Program-made: the position numbers and the translations under genes
Source: Candidatus Sphingomonas colombiensis
Lineage (GTDB): Bacteria > Pseudomonadota > Alphaproteobacteria > Sphingomonadales > Sphingomonadaceae
Length of the DNA: 64,000 nucleotides
Assembly (NCBI GenBank): GCA_029202845.1
Contig: CP119315.1
Location: 1,247,501-1,311,500 of the forward strand
Reading direction: 5' to 3'
Shown: positions 53,434 through 61,976 of the stretch, piece after piece
Position numbering within the stretch: position 1 is the first letter of the stretch
How the letters are laid out: each line of letters opens with the position of its first letter
The notes under the pieces: generated by a model
Told to the model about the DNA's origin: nothing
Database searches by the model: none
What the model saw: the letters and a program-made list of their open reading frames with translations, nothing else

Positions 53434-54107
53434 CGGTCCCACTCATTCTTACCTTCGCCGTTGCGGCGGCGGCAATGATGGCCGGCTTTATTGTCGAATC
53501 CTCATCCTGGTGGATCAAGGGCGCGTGCACTCCGGGAACGATCGGTCTCTATGTCAGTCGTTCAAACATCTATCTTTACTTCGGCCGTTTTTTTTCCCTT
53601 GCGTATAACGCGTTGATTGCTTTCGGGATCGAGAACGGCGCACCTGCACAGCATGTCGCTGCGACGCTGGCGATCGGTTTCGCCGGCACGTGTGTTGCCC
53701 ATCTCCTGCTGCTTCGGGGAGGGGCGATTACGCATCTGACCGTTGCGGTCATGACCCGCATTTTGCTTCTGCCGAAGCCCGGCCCCTATGACGGGGTGCC
53801 ACACCCTCAAATGGAGCGCCGAATTGTTACCTCCTCGGCGATTGCCTCGCTGTGTTTTGGAATCGGGATAAGCTTACCGCTTTTGCTGGCCGTGCTCGTG
53901 CCGCAATACCGAATGTCGCTGTCCTATGTGGGGCAAATGGTGAACGCGCTTGGCACGATCATGTTGCTGTTCATGGTCGACCAGCGGCTGTTCCGTTCCT
54001 TGGATGAAGGCGATCTTGCGCGGACTCTGCCCAGCTACAGCATGGGGCGCGCGCTAGCCTTCGGCCTCTCAGCCGCGCTGTGCTTCCTGATTTATAAGGC
54101 AATCTAA
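53430..54107 (+). CDS. Multi-pass membrane protein, possible Amj-type (DUF2837) lipid flippase
   Basis: 225 residues with about six transmembrane helices. The layout GFIVESSSWWIKGACTPGT then YVSRSNIYLYFGRFFSLAYN resembles the Amj pattern (I-E/D-x3-Y-x2-R-x-A-G-x-x-T, S-x2-N, R-x2-N), and VNALGTIMLLFMVDQRLFRSLDEG matches the C-terminal Amj stretch. Amj in Bacillus subtilis flips lipid II. The start is GTG 53430, overlapping the methyltransferase stop (GTGA). Without a profile search the similarity is tentative; the fallback is unknown membrane protein. No other flippase is encoded in the window. Confidence 0.5.
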   Translation: MTVPLILTFAVAAAAMMAGFIVESSSWWIKGACTPGTIGLYVSRSNIYLYFGRFFSLAYNALIAFGIENGAPAQHVAATLAIGFAGTCVAHLLLLRGGAITHLTVAVMTRILLLPKPGPYDGVPHPQMERRIVTSSAIASLCFGIGISLPLLLAVLVPQYRMSLSYVGQMVNALGTIMLLFMVDQRLFRSLDEGDLARTLPSYSMGRALAFGLSAALCFLIYKAI

Positions 54108-54108
54108 A

Positions 54109-55152
54109 GTGATTGGTGAAGAGAGGGTTCCTGCCCGAAGCTCGTTTGCAACCACCAACACCGGATATTGGGTGGCCATAGCAGCAATCGGCGCATGCAT
54201 TGGCGCGGTATGGCTAACAACAAAACCAGGCAACTTTGCCGACGTCGATACGTATATTTTGTATCTTGATCAACTTATTCATTTCCCACCAGCAAACTGG
54301 TGGTACTTCGAAGCATTTTCAAATTTTTACCTTATTCTTATTCATTTAATTCAACCATCAGTGCAATCTTCCGTTTTTATAGCCCATTATATTCTTGGAA
54401 TCACATTCATCTTCTTGCTTATTATTTCATTTCCTCCAAGAATCTCGTCTTGGCAATCTATATTTTTCTTCTTCTGTATACTGGGGCCAGTTTTAGCGTT
54501 CGTAACCCTTCGTGCTACACCCGCGTATTTCCTCATTTCGGCAAGCGTTTTTCGTGCAATGCGGCGCGATCCGCGCGCATGGATTTACGTTGCGGTCGCC
54601 TTCCTTTTTCATGCATCGACTTTACTCGCCCTCCCCCCCATGCTCTTGCTTTACTTTCAAAAATTTCTTCCTCAATCCCTCAGGGGAAAACGGGCCGCCT
54701 GGATATTGGCGATCGCCATTTCATCGCTACTGGTTGCCACGGCAATCTTTCCGCAGATAACATCAGCCCCAATCACCTTAATTCAAAGCACATCTTATCT
54801 TTCAAAATATATAGCATACACGGACGAAGTTCTTCCGACGAATCATGTTACAAGTATCAGTCATTATGTGTTTATGGTATTCGTAGTATTATTGACCATA
54901 TCTTTTTTGATATCTTTAGATGATCGCGCAAAAAGCATAATAATTTACGTTATATCGTCTTCATTTGTATATTTGTCTATGTTTATGGCGCTTTCTCCGG
55001 TCGCAGCCTTCCGTCAAGCACCATTTTTTCTAATTCCCATGATTTCTTTGTTTCCATGGCAAAAATTCGGCATAAAGGGTCCTGTGGCCTTTCTTTTCAT
55101 ATTAGCCTGCGCGGTATTATTCGTCTTTCAGTTTGATCAGGTATACATATGA
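54109..55152 (+). CDS. EpsG-like polysaccharide polymerase (Wzy type), AT-rich
   Basis: 347-residue integral membrane protein with about ten helices. Its early loop VDTYILYLDQ and middle LRATPAYFLISASVF with FLFHASTLLALPPM match EpsG/PF14897-type polymerases, whose R...Y...H.S core is conserved. The start is GTG 54109. The gene is markedly AT-rich compared with everything around it (many AAT, TTT, ATA codons), indicating acquisition from a lower-GC donor. It overlaps the next glycosyltransferase gene by 4 bp. Confidence 0.8.
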   Translation: MIGEERVPARSSFATTNTGYWVAIAAIGACIGAVWLTTKPGNFADVDTYILYLDQLIHFPPANWWYFEAFSNFYLILIHLIQPSVQSSVFIAHYILGITFIFLLIISFPPRISSWQSIFFFFCILGPVLAFVTLRATPAYFLISASVFRAMRRDPRAWIYVAVAFLFHASTLLALPPMLLLYFQKFLPQSLRGKRAAWILAIAISSLLVATAIFPQITSAPITLIQSTSYLSKYIAYTDEVLPTNHVTSISHYVFMVFVVLLTISFLISLDDRAKSIIIYVISSSFVYLSMFMALSPVAAFRQAPFFLIPMISLFPWQKFGIKGPVAFLFILACAVLFVFQFDQVYI

Positions 55153-56078
55153 AACCGCAAGAAGGCCCCATGCCCCGCATCTGCGTTTTAATGGCTAGCT
55201 ACAATGGCGCCAACTTTATCGCCGACCAGATTGCAACAATCCTTAACCAGCAAGATGTTGAAGTTGAGCTTTTTATTAGGGATGATGTATCGTTGGACGC
55301 GACCCCCGACATCATCGCCGCGGAGGCGCGACGCGATGCCCGCGTCCAGGTGGTGGATCCGCAAGGCATCTCAACAGGCTCGGCAGCGCGCAATTTCCTG
55401 CGAATGCTCGAAACAGTGGACTTCGGGGACGCCAATTATATTGCCTTGGCCGACCAAGACGATCTCTGGCTTTCGTATAAGCTGCGCAGGGCGATAGAGC
55501 GGATCACGATTGCGCGCGCGGGGGGTTATTCGGCCAATTTGACCGCTTTCGACAATGAAGGCCTGCGCGAACCATGGTTATTGCTCAAACAAGGCGCCCC
55601 CCAGCGTTTCGATCACTTTTTCCAAGGCGCCTCAGCCGGGTGCACCTATGTTCTCAGCCGGGCTGCCGCCGATGCCATTCGGCCGTGGCTCGCTACTTTG
55701 GAGTACCCCGTCGACTACGGAATCTCGCACGACTGGCTGATCTATGCCTTTGCGCGCAACCGTGAGCTTGGCTGGGTTTATGACGATGCCGCCTTGCTTC
55801 TCTATCGCCAACACAGTGCCAATGTATATGGGGCCCAGACAGGCCTGCAGAGTGTCGCCGCGCGCATCAAGCTGCTCCGGGCACGCTGGTATCGCCGCCA
55901 TGTGCTCTGGATCGCCTCGCAGTTGGACTTGTCGACCGAGGAGCAAGTGCTGGTGCGGCGGGTGGCGCGGGGCAATCTCACGGACCGGCTTTGGCTGCTG
56001 GCACATGCAAGACAATTACGGCGGCGCCCTCGTGACGTCCTGATGCTCCGGCTAGCGATCGCTACCGGCCTGTTCTAA
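55149..56078 (+). CDS. Glycosyltransferase family 2
   Basis: 309-residue GT2 enzyme with the GT-A fold. ICVLMASYNGANFIADQIATI is the nucleotide-binding start, DDVSLDATPDII the acceptor loop, YIALADQDDLW the DxD-containing segment and ISHDWLIYAFA the later catalytic region. LADQDDLW is characteristic of rhamnosyltransferase-type GT2 proteins in capsule and O-antigen loci. ATG 55149 overlaps the polymerase stop (ATGA). Confidence 0.88.
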   Translation: MKPQEGPMPRICVLMASYNGANFIADQIATILNQQDVEVELFIRDDVSLDATPDIIAAEARRDARVQVVDPQGISTGSAARNFLRMLETVDFGDANYIALADQDDLWLSYKLRRAIERITIARAGGYSANLTAFDNEGLREPWLLLKQGAPQRFDHFFQGASAGCTYVLSRAAADAIRPWLATLEYPVDYGISHDWLIYAFARNRELGWVYDDAALLLYRQHSANVYGAQTGLQSVAARIKLLRARWYRRHVLWIASQLDLSTEEQVLVRRVARGNLTDRLWLLAHARQLRRRPRDVLMLRLAIATGLF

Positions 56079-56139
56079 AGGCTGCCAGCCCCAGAATGTC
56101 TACAAGCCCCTGATAGCTAATCCAATTCCAGGTATTATT

Positions 56140-56697
56140 ATGTCGGTCCAACTCATCCACCCGGTGCGGCATGGTGACGCGCGTGGCTGGTTCACCGAAT
56201 ATTATGCCGAGCGCCGCTTTGCCGAGCGCGGGATTGCCTGTCGCTTCGTGCAGGACAATCATTCGTTGTCGGTGCCTGCGCTGACGTTGCGCGGCCTGCA
56301 TTTCCAGACCCCGCCGCACGGGCAGGATAAATTGGTGCGCTGTATCCGTGGCCGCATTCTCGATGTCGCGGTGGACGTGCGGCGCGGCTCGCCGACCTAT
56401 GGCCAGCATGTCGCGGTGGAGCTGTCGGCGGAGAATGGCCGACAGCTGTTCGTGGGCGTTGGGTTCGCCCACGCCTTCATGACGCTGACCGAGGATTGCG
56501 AGGTGACCTACAAGGTCTCCGATTATTACGCGCCGGAATGCGACGGCGGGATCCGCTGGGACAGCGCCGGGATCGACTGGCCGCTGCCGACCGATACGCT
56601 GCCCGAGCTGTCCGCCAAGGACGCGAAGCTCCCGACCCTCGCCGAGTTCGACAGCCCCTTTCCTTATGACGGTCGCCCGCTGGCGCCGCTTGCCTGA
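56140..56697 (+). CDS. rfbC: dTDP-4-dehydrorhamnose 3,5-epimerase
   Basis: 185-residue RmlC/RfbC. HGDARGWFTEYY, QDNHSLSVPALTLRGLHFQ (split around the catalytic His) and FVGVGFAHAFMTL are the family signatures. It converts dTDP-4-keto-6-deoxy-glucose to the L-lyxo isomer in dTDP-L-rhamnose synthesis. First of the rfbC-B-D-A set; a 9-bp gap separates it from rfbB. Confidence 0.95.
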   Translation: MSVQLIHPVRHGDARGWFTEYYAERRFAERGIACRFVQDNHSLSVPALTLRGLHFQTPPHGQDKLVRCIRGRILDVAVDVRRGSPTYGQHVAVELSAENGRQLFVGVGFAHAFMTLTEDCEVTYKVSDYYAPECDGGIRWDSAGIDWPLPTDTLPELSAKDAKLPTLAEFDSPFPYDGRPLAPLA

Positions 56698-56706
56698 GGT
56701 AGTTTG

Positions 56707-57759
56707 ATGCGCATCTTCGTCACCGGCGGGGCCGGCTTCATCGGCTCGGCGCTGGTTCGCCATCTGATCGCCAATACGACCCATGAAGTATTGAACTTCG
56801 ACAAGCTGACCTATGCCGGCACGCTGTCGACCGTCGAGGAGGTGGCAGGCAGCAACCGCTATCGCTTCGTCCGGGGTGACATCTGCGATGCCGAGGCGGT
56901 GCGCGCGGCGGTCGCGGAGTTCCGCCCGGACGTGATCACCCATCTCGCCGCAGAGAGCCATGTCGATCGCTCGATCGACGCGCCCGATGCGTTCATCCAG
57001 ACCAACCTCGTCGGCACCTATGTGATGCTGGCGGAGGCGCGTGGTTATTGGCAGGGGCTCGACGGCGCGGCGAAAGAGGCGTTCCGCTTCCACCATATCT
57101 CAACCGACGAGGTTTATGGCTCGCTCGGCGATACCGGGCTGTTCACTGAGGATACGTCCTACGATCCGCGCTCGCCCTATTCCGCGTCGAAGGCGGGAAG
57201 CGACCATCTCGTCAGCGCCTGGGGGCATACCTTCGGGCTGCCGGTGCTCGTCACCAATTGCTCGAACAATTACGGGCCATATCACTTCCCGGAAAAGCTG
57301 ATCCCGCTGATGATCGTCAAGGCGCTCGCCGGCGAGACGCTGCCGATCTACGGGGCAGGCACCAATGTTCGCGACTGGCTGTATGTCGAGGATCACGTCC
57401 GCGCGTTGCAGGCGGTGTTCGAGCGCGGCGCGCCGGGGCGCACCTATAATGTCGGCGGCAATAACGAGAAGACCAACCTCGCGGTGGTCGAGACGGTCTG
57501 CGCGATCCTGGATGCCGAGCGTCCGCGCGCCGACGGCAAATCCTATGCCGCGCAGATCGGCTTCGTCGCTGACCGGCCGGGGCATGACGCGCGCTACGCG
57601 ATCGACGCGACCCGCATCCGCGACGAACTCGGCTGGGAGCCGGCCGAGACGTTTGAGAGCGGGATCGAGAAAACGGTGCGCTGGTATCTCGCCAACGAGC
57701 CATGGTGGCGCTCGCTGGTGGAGGCGAAGGCGGCCGAACGGCGCGGGCTCGCCGCGTGA
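56707..57759 (+). CDS. rfbB: dTDP-glucose 4,6-dehydratase
   Basis: 350-residue SDR-family dehydratase. The NAD-binding motif FVTGGAGFIGSALVR is at the N-terminus, the catalytic segment STDEVYGSLG is followed by YSASKAGSDHL (Tyr/Lys) and TNCSNNYGPYHFPEKLIP. ATG 56707 has GAGG 7 nt upstream; the TTG before it is an unlikely start. Overlaps rfbD by 4 bp (GTGA). Confidence 0.96.
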   Translation: MRIFVTGGAGFIGSALVRHLIANTTHEVLNFDKLTYAGTLSTVEEVAGSNRYRFVRGDICDAEAVRAAVAEFRPDVITHLAAESHVDRSIDAPDAFIQTNLVGTYVMLAEARGYWQGLDGAAKEAFRFHHISTDEVYGSLGDTGLFTEDTSYDPRSPYSASKAGSDHLVSAWGHTFGLPVLVTNCSNNYGPYHFPEKLIPLMIVKALAGETLPIYGAGTNVRDWLYVEDHVRALQAVFERGAPGRTYNVGGNNEKTNLAVVETVCAILDAERPRADGKSYAAQIGFVADRPGHDARYAIDATRIRDELGWEPAETFESGIEKTVRWYLANEPWWRSLVEAKAAERRGLAA

Positions 57760-58638
57760 GGGAGATCCTCGTCACCGGCGGCAACGGCCAGCTCGGCACC
57801 GAGTTGAAACGCTATCCATGGCCGGCGGGGTGGCGCGTGGTCGCGGTGGATATCGACGAACTCGATCTGCGCGATACCGCTGCGATCGCCGCGATGGTCG
57901 CGTCGCGGCCATGGGCGGCGGTGATCTCGGGCGGCGCCTATACCGCCGTCGACAAGGCCGAGGACGACAGCGTCACTGCCTGGGCGGTCAACGCCCTCGC
58001 CCCGGCCGCGTTCGCGCAAGGCTGTCGCGTGGCGGATATCCCGCTGGTCCATGTCTCGACCGATTATGTGTTCGACGGGGCAAAGCAGGGCAAATGGCTC
58101 CCCACCGATCCGACCGGGCCGCTCGGCGTCTATGGCGCGTCGAAGCTCGGCGGCGATCTCGCGGTGACGAGCGGCTGCCCGCGCCACGCCATCGTCCGCA
58201 CCTCATGGGTGGTAAGCGCGCACGGCAATAACTTCATCAAGACGATACTGCGCGTCGGCGCCGAGCGCGATACGTTGCGCGTGGTCGACGATCAGCATGG
58301 CGCGCCGACGGCTGCGGCCGATCTCGCCACGGCGGTCGCGACGATCGCGCTCGCCATGGCCGATGACCGCGCGGCACCAAGCGGCGTGTTCCACTTCAGC
58401 AACGCCGGCGAGACGACATGGTGCGGCTTCGCCCGCGCGATCTTCGCCGGCGCGGCGCGGCGGCCCCTCGCCCGTCGTCGAGCCGATCGCTACCAGCGAT
58501 TATCCCACGCCGGCGCGCCGCCCGGCCAACTCGCGCCTCGATCACGACGCGATCCGCGCCGCTTACGGTATCGAGCCGCGCCCGTGGCAGGCCGCGCTCG
58601 ACGACATCCTCGACGAACTGATCGGAACACCCAAGTGA
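57756..58638 (+). CDS. rfbD: dTDP-4-dehydrorhamnose reductase, with an apparent +1 frameshift near 58450
   Basis: RmlD/RfbD, the last step of dTDP-L-rhamnose synthesis. Translation starts at GTG 57756 (VREILVTGGNGQLG) and proceeds through VHVSTDYVFDG, GVYGASKLGGD and FHFSNAGETTWCGFARAIFAG. Then the frame must change: GGPSPVVEPIATSDYPTPA, RPANSRLDHD and the expected C-terminus PRPWQAALDDILDEL are in the next frame and end at 58638. The total of 883 nt is not a multiple of three. The switch lies in the GC-rich GGCGCGGCGCGGCGG area (about 58447-58462). This could be a sequencing indel or a real mutation. Confidence 0.85.
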
Positions 58639-59510
58639 AAGGCATCATTCTCGCCGGCGGCTCCGGCACGCGGCTGCATCCCGCGACGCTGGCGATCAAC
58701 AAGCAGCTGCTGCCGGTCTATGACAAGCCGATGATCTATTATCCGCTGTCGGTGCTGATGATGGCCGGCATCCGCGATATCCTGATCATCTCCAGCCCAG
58801 AGTTCCTCGACAATTATCGGCGGATGTTCGGCGACGGCGGCGAGTGGGGCATCGCCATCTCTTATGCCGAACAGCCCCGCCCGGAAGGGCTGGCGCAGGC
58901 GTTCACGATCGGGCGCGAGTTCGTCGGCGACGATCGGGTGGCCCTCGTGCTCGGCGACAATATCTTCTTCGGCGCACACCTCACCAACCTGCTGGCGAGC
59001 GCGGTCGCGCGTACCCATGGCGCGACCGTGTTCAGCTATCGCGTCGAAGACCCGGAACGCTACGGCGTGGTCGAGCTCGATCGCGACGGCCGCGCGATCA
59101 GCCTCGAGGAAAAGCCGGCGAAACCGAAGTCGAACTGCGCCGTCACCGGTCTCTACTTCTACGACAACCGCGTGCTCGATCTCGCCCGCGACCTGAAACC
59201 CTCGGCGCGCGGCGAGCTGGAGATCACCGATCTCAACCGCCTCTATATGGAGGCGGGCGACCTCTACGTCGAGCAGATGGGGCGCGGCTATGCGTGGCTC
59301 GACACCGGCACCCACGACAGCCTGCTCGAAGCTTCCGAGTTCGTCCGCACCATCCAGCACCGCCAGGGCATCCAGATCGCCTGCCTCGAGGAAATCGCGT
59401 TCACCCACGGCTTCATCACCGCCGATCAAGCCATCGCCCGCGGCGAGGCACTGAGCAAAACCGCCTACGGCCGCGCCATCATCAACGCCGTCCGCGAAAG
59501 CAACGCCTAG
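58635..59510 (+). CDS. rfbA: Glucose-1-phosphate thymidylyltransferase
   Basis: 291-residue RmlA/RfbA that makes dTDP-glucose from glucose-1-phosphate and dTTP, the first step of the pathway. GIILAGGSGTRLHPATLAINK is the nucleotidyltransferase signature (in two adjacent parts), with YDKPMIYYPLSVLMMAGIRD and LVLGDNIFFGAHL following. GTG 58635 overlaps the rfbD stop. Because of the frameshift in rfbD, this gene is also in frame with the 5' part of rfbD, giving an artificial 602-codon open frame. Confidence 0.96.
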   Translation: MKGIILAGGSGTRLHPATLAINKQLLPVYDKPMIYYPLSVLMMAGIRDILIISSPEFLDNYRRMFGDGGEWGIAISYAEQPRPEGLAQAFTIGREFVGDDRVALVLGDNIFFGAHLTNLLASAVARTHGATVFSYRVEDPERYGVVELDRDGRAISLEEKPAKPKSNCAVTGLYFYDNRVLDLARDLKPSARGELEITDLNRLYMEAGDLYVEQMGRGYAWLDTGTHDSLLEASEFVRTIQHRQGIQIACLEEIAFTHGFITADQAIARGEALSKTAYGRAIINAVRESNA

Positions 59511-59628
59511 CGCCTTACCCATCCGCTGACGTCGATCACGCGGTCGATCGTGGCATCGTCCACCTCGACCTGACCATCCAGCATCAGCATCAGCATCGTG
59601 TGGGGAACCAAGTATCTAAGACAGAGGA

Positions 59629-60288
59629 TTAGATATCCAGCGCATCTAAGGTCGTAACAGTGGTATGCGCCGCATATTCTCCCACCATCAGCCTTGCGGT
59701 ATGCTCGCCCAATGGGCGTCGAATCCGGATCGTGCGCCAGCCACGACGGCGCGGTGTGACGAAATCCTTCAACGGGTTGTCTCCAATATAGACAATCCGC
59801 TCTGGAGCCACCCCAAGAGCACGTTCGATCGTTTCGAAGGGCCGGTCATGAGGCTTGCGGAACGTCACGCCGAAGCTGTCCGACATGACGATGGGGGAAA
59901 TGCGCTGTTCCAGTCCAAGAGCTCGCACCTTGGCGGCCTGACTGGTGATCGGGCCATCCGTTACCATGCCGAGAGGCCTGTTGGCTGGAAAGCGTTCTAG
60001 AAATCGAATAGCATCTGGACATAACGCGATGTCCGGCTGATGCGCCCTATAAATCTCGACGAGCTCAGTTATCGAAATCGACGCTGAGGAAGCCAATGCC
60101 GCATCGAATATGGTGTTGCGTAGCCCAGACTCAAACAATGCCCAGGCTCGTTCCGAGAAGTCCTCCATCACCCCTTGGCCGGCAAGATGACGTCCCACTG
60201 CGTTAAAACCGGACCGGACATAGTCTCGCTCGAGATACAGAGTGTCGTCCAGATCCAGAACCACCGCATATGTCGCCTGGGCGGTCAT
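59629..60288 (-). CDS. HAD-family hydrolase
   Basis: 219-residue haloacid-dehalogenase-fold phosphatase. Motif I DLDDTLYLERDYV carries the nucleophile Asp, motif II is VTDGP, the motif III Lys lies in VTFRKPHDRPFE, and motif IV is YIGDNPLKDF. The cap is small and helical (C1 type). Its start overlaps the ATP-grasp gene stop by 4 bp, so the two products probably act in sequence, for example making or modifying a phosphorylated polysaccharide precursor. The substrate is unknown. Confidence 0.88.
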   Translation of the reverse strand: MTAQATYAVVLDLDDTLYLERDYVRSGFNAVGRHLAGQGVMEDFSERAWALFESGLRNTIFDAALASSASISITELVEIYRAHQPDIALCPDAIRFLERFPANRPLGMVTDGPITSQAAKVRALGLEQRISPIVMSDSFGVTFRKPHDRPFETIERALGVAPERIVYIGDNPLKDFVTPRRRGWRTIRIRRPLGEHTARLMVGEYAAHTTVTTLDALDI

Positions 60289-61244
60289 CGAAAAACTTCC
60301 ATATCGTACCGCAAGGCGGTGATATTAGGGCGCCAGTCATCTGCGGCGGTCCGCTCGAGTTCCAGAACCTCCTCGAGCAGCCATTGCGCGAAGCGGCCGC
60401 CGGCATGATGGGCCAAAGGATACCCCCCGCCGAAGCGCGCATTAATCTCGAACACGACAGGTCCGCGTGTTGTCAGTATGGCCTGGAAGCAGAAGGCTCC
60501 TCGGATTCCCATTGCACTTTTACCGATCTGCCGTGCGATTTCGGTGAGGGCAGCGTGGCGTTCGGTACGCCCCTTGGACATTTCTCCACCACGTGTCTCT
60601 AATCGTAGATGGGGAATCGCCGCCCGAAAATTGCCCTCGGCATCGTAGAAAACGTTAACAGTATACTCAGGTCCATCAAGCAATTCTTGCACGATCGAGT
60701 CTGCGGGTAATTCGAAACCCGCAAGATCAGCCCTCGTCCTAAGGACGCGCAAGCCGATCGACGAACTTCCGCCACGCGGCTTGACTATCGCTGGCAGGTC
60801 AATGGCAGCATGCGTGACGTTGGTATGCAGCGGTGTCACGGTGCGCGGAGTAGCAATGCCCGCCGCATCCAGCCGCTTCGCTGTTATTTCCTTGTCACGC
60901 GCCATCCTGACGAAATCAGGGCTCGATATATGGACACGCGCACCGACAGCCCCGAACAGATCAACCGCCATCGCCAGTGGTAAAAGTTCATGATCGATCG
61001 TGGGCACAACGAGTTGTACTCGCTCGCGGTCGCAGAGATCAACGAGCGCCGAAACATAATCAGGGTCGGATGCTCGGGGCACCGCATAAGCCACATCCGC
61101 CAACGCACATGCCGCGCTGAGAGCGGGTTTTACATCTACAGCTATAATCCGCGCCTTGTGCCCAAGCGCCTGTGCCGCATCGCGGAATGCGTTGCTGAGC
61201 CCGACTCGACGCCCAGCGGAACAGATTAGAATGGATACGGTCAT
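60285..61244 (-). CDS. ATP-grasp carboxylate-amine ligase family protein
   Basis: 319-residue ATP-grasp protein of the PylC/carbamoyl-phosphate-synthase-like type. The N-terminal Rossmann-like domain begins ILICSAGRRVGLSNAF; the ATP-grasp core shows PAIVKPRGGSSSIGL, DSIVQELLDGPEYTVNVF and the Mg-binding FEINARFGGGYPLAHH. Such enzymes form amide or ester bonds from acyl phosphates. Paired with a HAD phosphatase and next to an amino-sugar pathway, it could acylate a sugar amine; that is inference only. Confidence 0.85.
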   Translation of the reverse strand: MTVSILICSAGRRVGLSNAFRDAAQALGHKARIIAVDVKPALSAACALADVAYAVPRASDPDYVSALVDLCDRERVQLVVPTIDHELLPLAMAVDLFGAVGARVHISSPDFVRMARDKEITAKRLDAAGIATPRTVTPLHTNVTHAAIDLPAIVKPRGGSSSIGLRVLRTRADLAGFELPADSIVQELLDGPEYTVNVFYDAEGNFRAAIPHLRLETRGGEMSKGRTERHAALTEIARQIGKSAMGIRGAFCFQAILTTRGPVVFEINARFGGGYPLAHHAGGRFAQWLLEEVLELERTAADDWRPNITALRYDMEVFR

Positions 61245-61297
61245 CGACAGGCCTTGCTAGTTAACAGGCGGACGCCCTGCAAAGGAGATATTTCGGG

Positions 61298-61325
61298 AGG
61301 GACTTGGGCAAATGTTGCCGTCCCT
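61298..61325. terminator. Interrupted stem-loop between the sugar-transferase and ATP-grasp genes
   Basis: AGGGAC (61298-61303) pairs with GTCCCT (61320-61325), and GGCAA (61307-61311) pairs with TTGCC (61315-61319), leaving a 3-nt bulge and 3-nt loop. No T tract; it could separate expression of the two minus-strand gene pairs. Confidence 0.5.
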
Positions 61326-61349
61326 AAGATCATAACGATTTCCTTCCCA

Positions 61350-61976
61350 TCACACCTGATCGTTACCCATGAATTCCGGCATGGTGGCGTCGCCTAACGC
61401 AGAAATCCCTTCACGGCGCAGCACCTGAAGCGCGGTCGCCGCGATGATCCCGAGATCCAGCATGAACGAACGGTGATCGACATACCAGACATCAAGCCGG
61501 AATTTTTCGTTCCAACTCAGACTATTGCGGCCTCGCGCCTGCGCCCAACCGGTGAGGCCAGGCGAAACCTCCAGCCGGCGCGCCTGTTCCAACGTGTAGC
61601 GTGGGATATAGCGCATGAACAACGGTCGTGGTCCGACAATACTAAGGTCGCCGCGCAGGATGTTAAGGAGCGACGGCAATTCATCGATACTGGTCGAGCG
61701 TAACCAGGCACCGAACGGGGTCAGGCGCTGCGCGTCTGAAAGAAGCGCCCCGTCCACCCCAAGCTGATCGGTCATCGAGCGGAATTTAAGGATCTGAAAG
61801 GGTCGGCCGTTCCGCCCCGCCCTCTCCTGCCGGAACAATACAGGTGCCCCAAGCTTCCAGCGAACGAGCAGGGCGACCAACACCAAGGGCACCGCCAGCA
61901 CCGCGAGCCCCCCGCCGGCGAGCGTCAGGTCCAGCCCCCGTTTCGCGAAACGGTAAGCCCGGCTGCCCGCCGCCAT
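61350..61976 (-). CDS. Bacterial sugar transferase (PglC-type initiating phosphoglycosyltransferase)
   Basis: 208-residue membrane-bound transferase of the small monotopic class. A single re-entrant hydrophobic segment (LTLAGGGLAVLAVPLVLVALL) leads into FQILKFRSMTD, the catalytic DELPSLLNILRGDLS, IVGPRPLFM and PGLTGWAQARGRN. It transfers a sugar phosphate to undecaprenyl phosphate to start chain synthesis. ATG 61976 overlaps the aminotransferase stop (TAATG), suggesting a 4-amino sugar donor as in PglC. Confidence 0.93.
   Translation of the reverse strand: MAAGSRAYRFAKRGLDLTLAGGGLAVLAVPLVLVALLVRWKLGAPVLFRQERAGRNGRPFQILKFRSMTDQLGVDGALLSDAQRLTPFGAWLRSTSIDELPSLLNILRGDLSIVGPRPLFMRYIPRYTLEQARRLEVSPGLTGWAQARGRNSLSWNEKFRLDVWYVDHRSFMLDLGIIAATALQVLRREGISALGDATMPEFMGNDQV

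Noticed and set aside
57702..59510. A natural RfbD-RfbA fusion protein of 602 residues
   Set aside because: The stretch joining the two halves is meaningless in that frame, while the true RfbD C-terminus lies in the +1 frame and ends at 58638; a frameshift explains the open frame.
59511..59628. Short minus-strand coding remnant (LDGQVEVDDATIDRVIDV)
   Set aside because: Only about 25-30 codons, no ribosome binding site or recognisable family; could be the tail of a deleted gene but unsupported.
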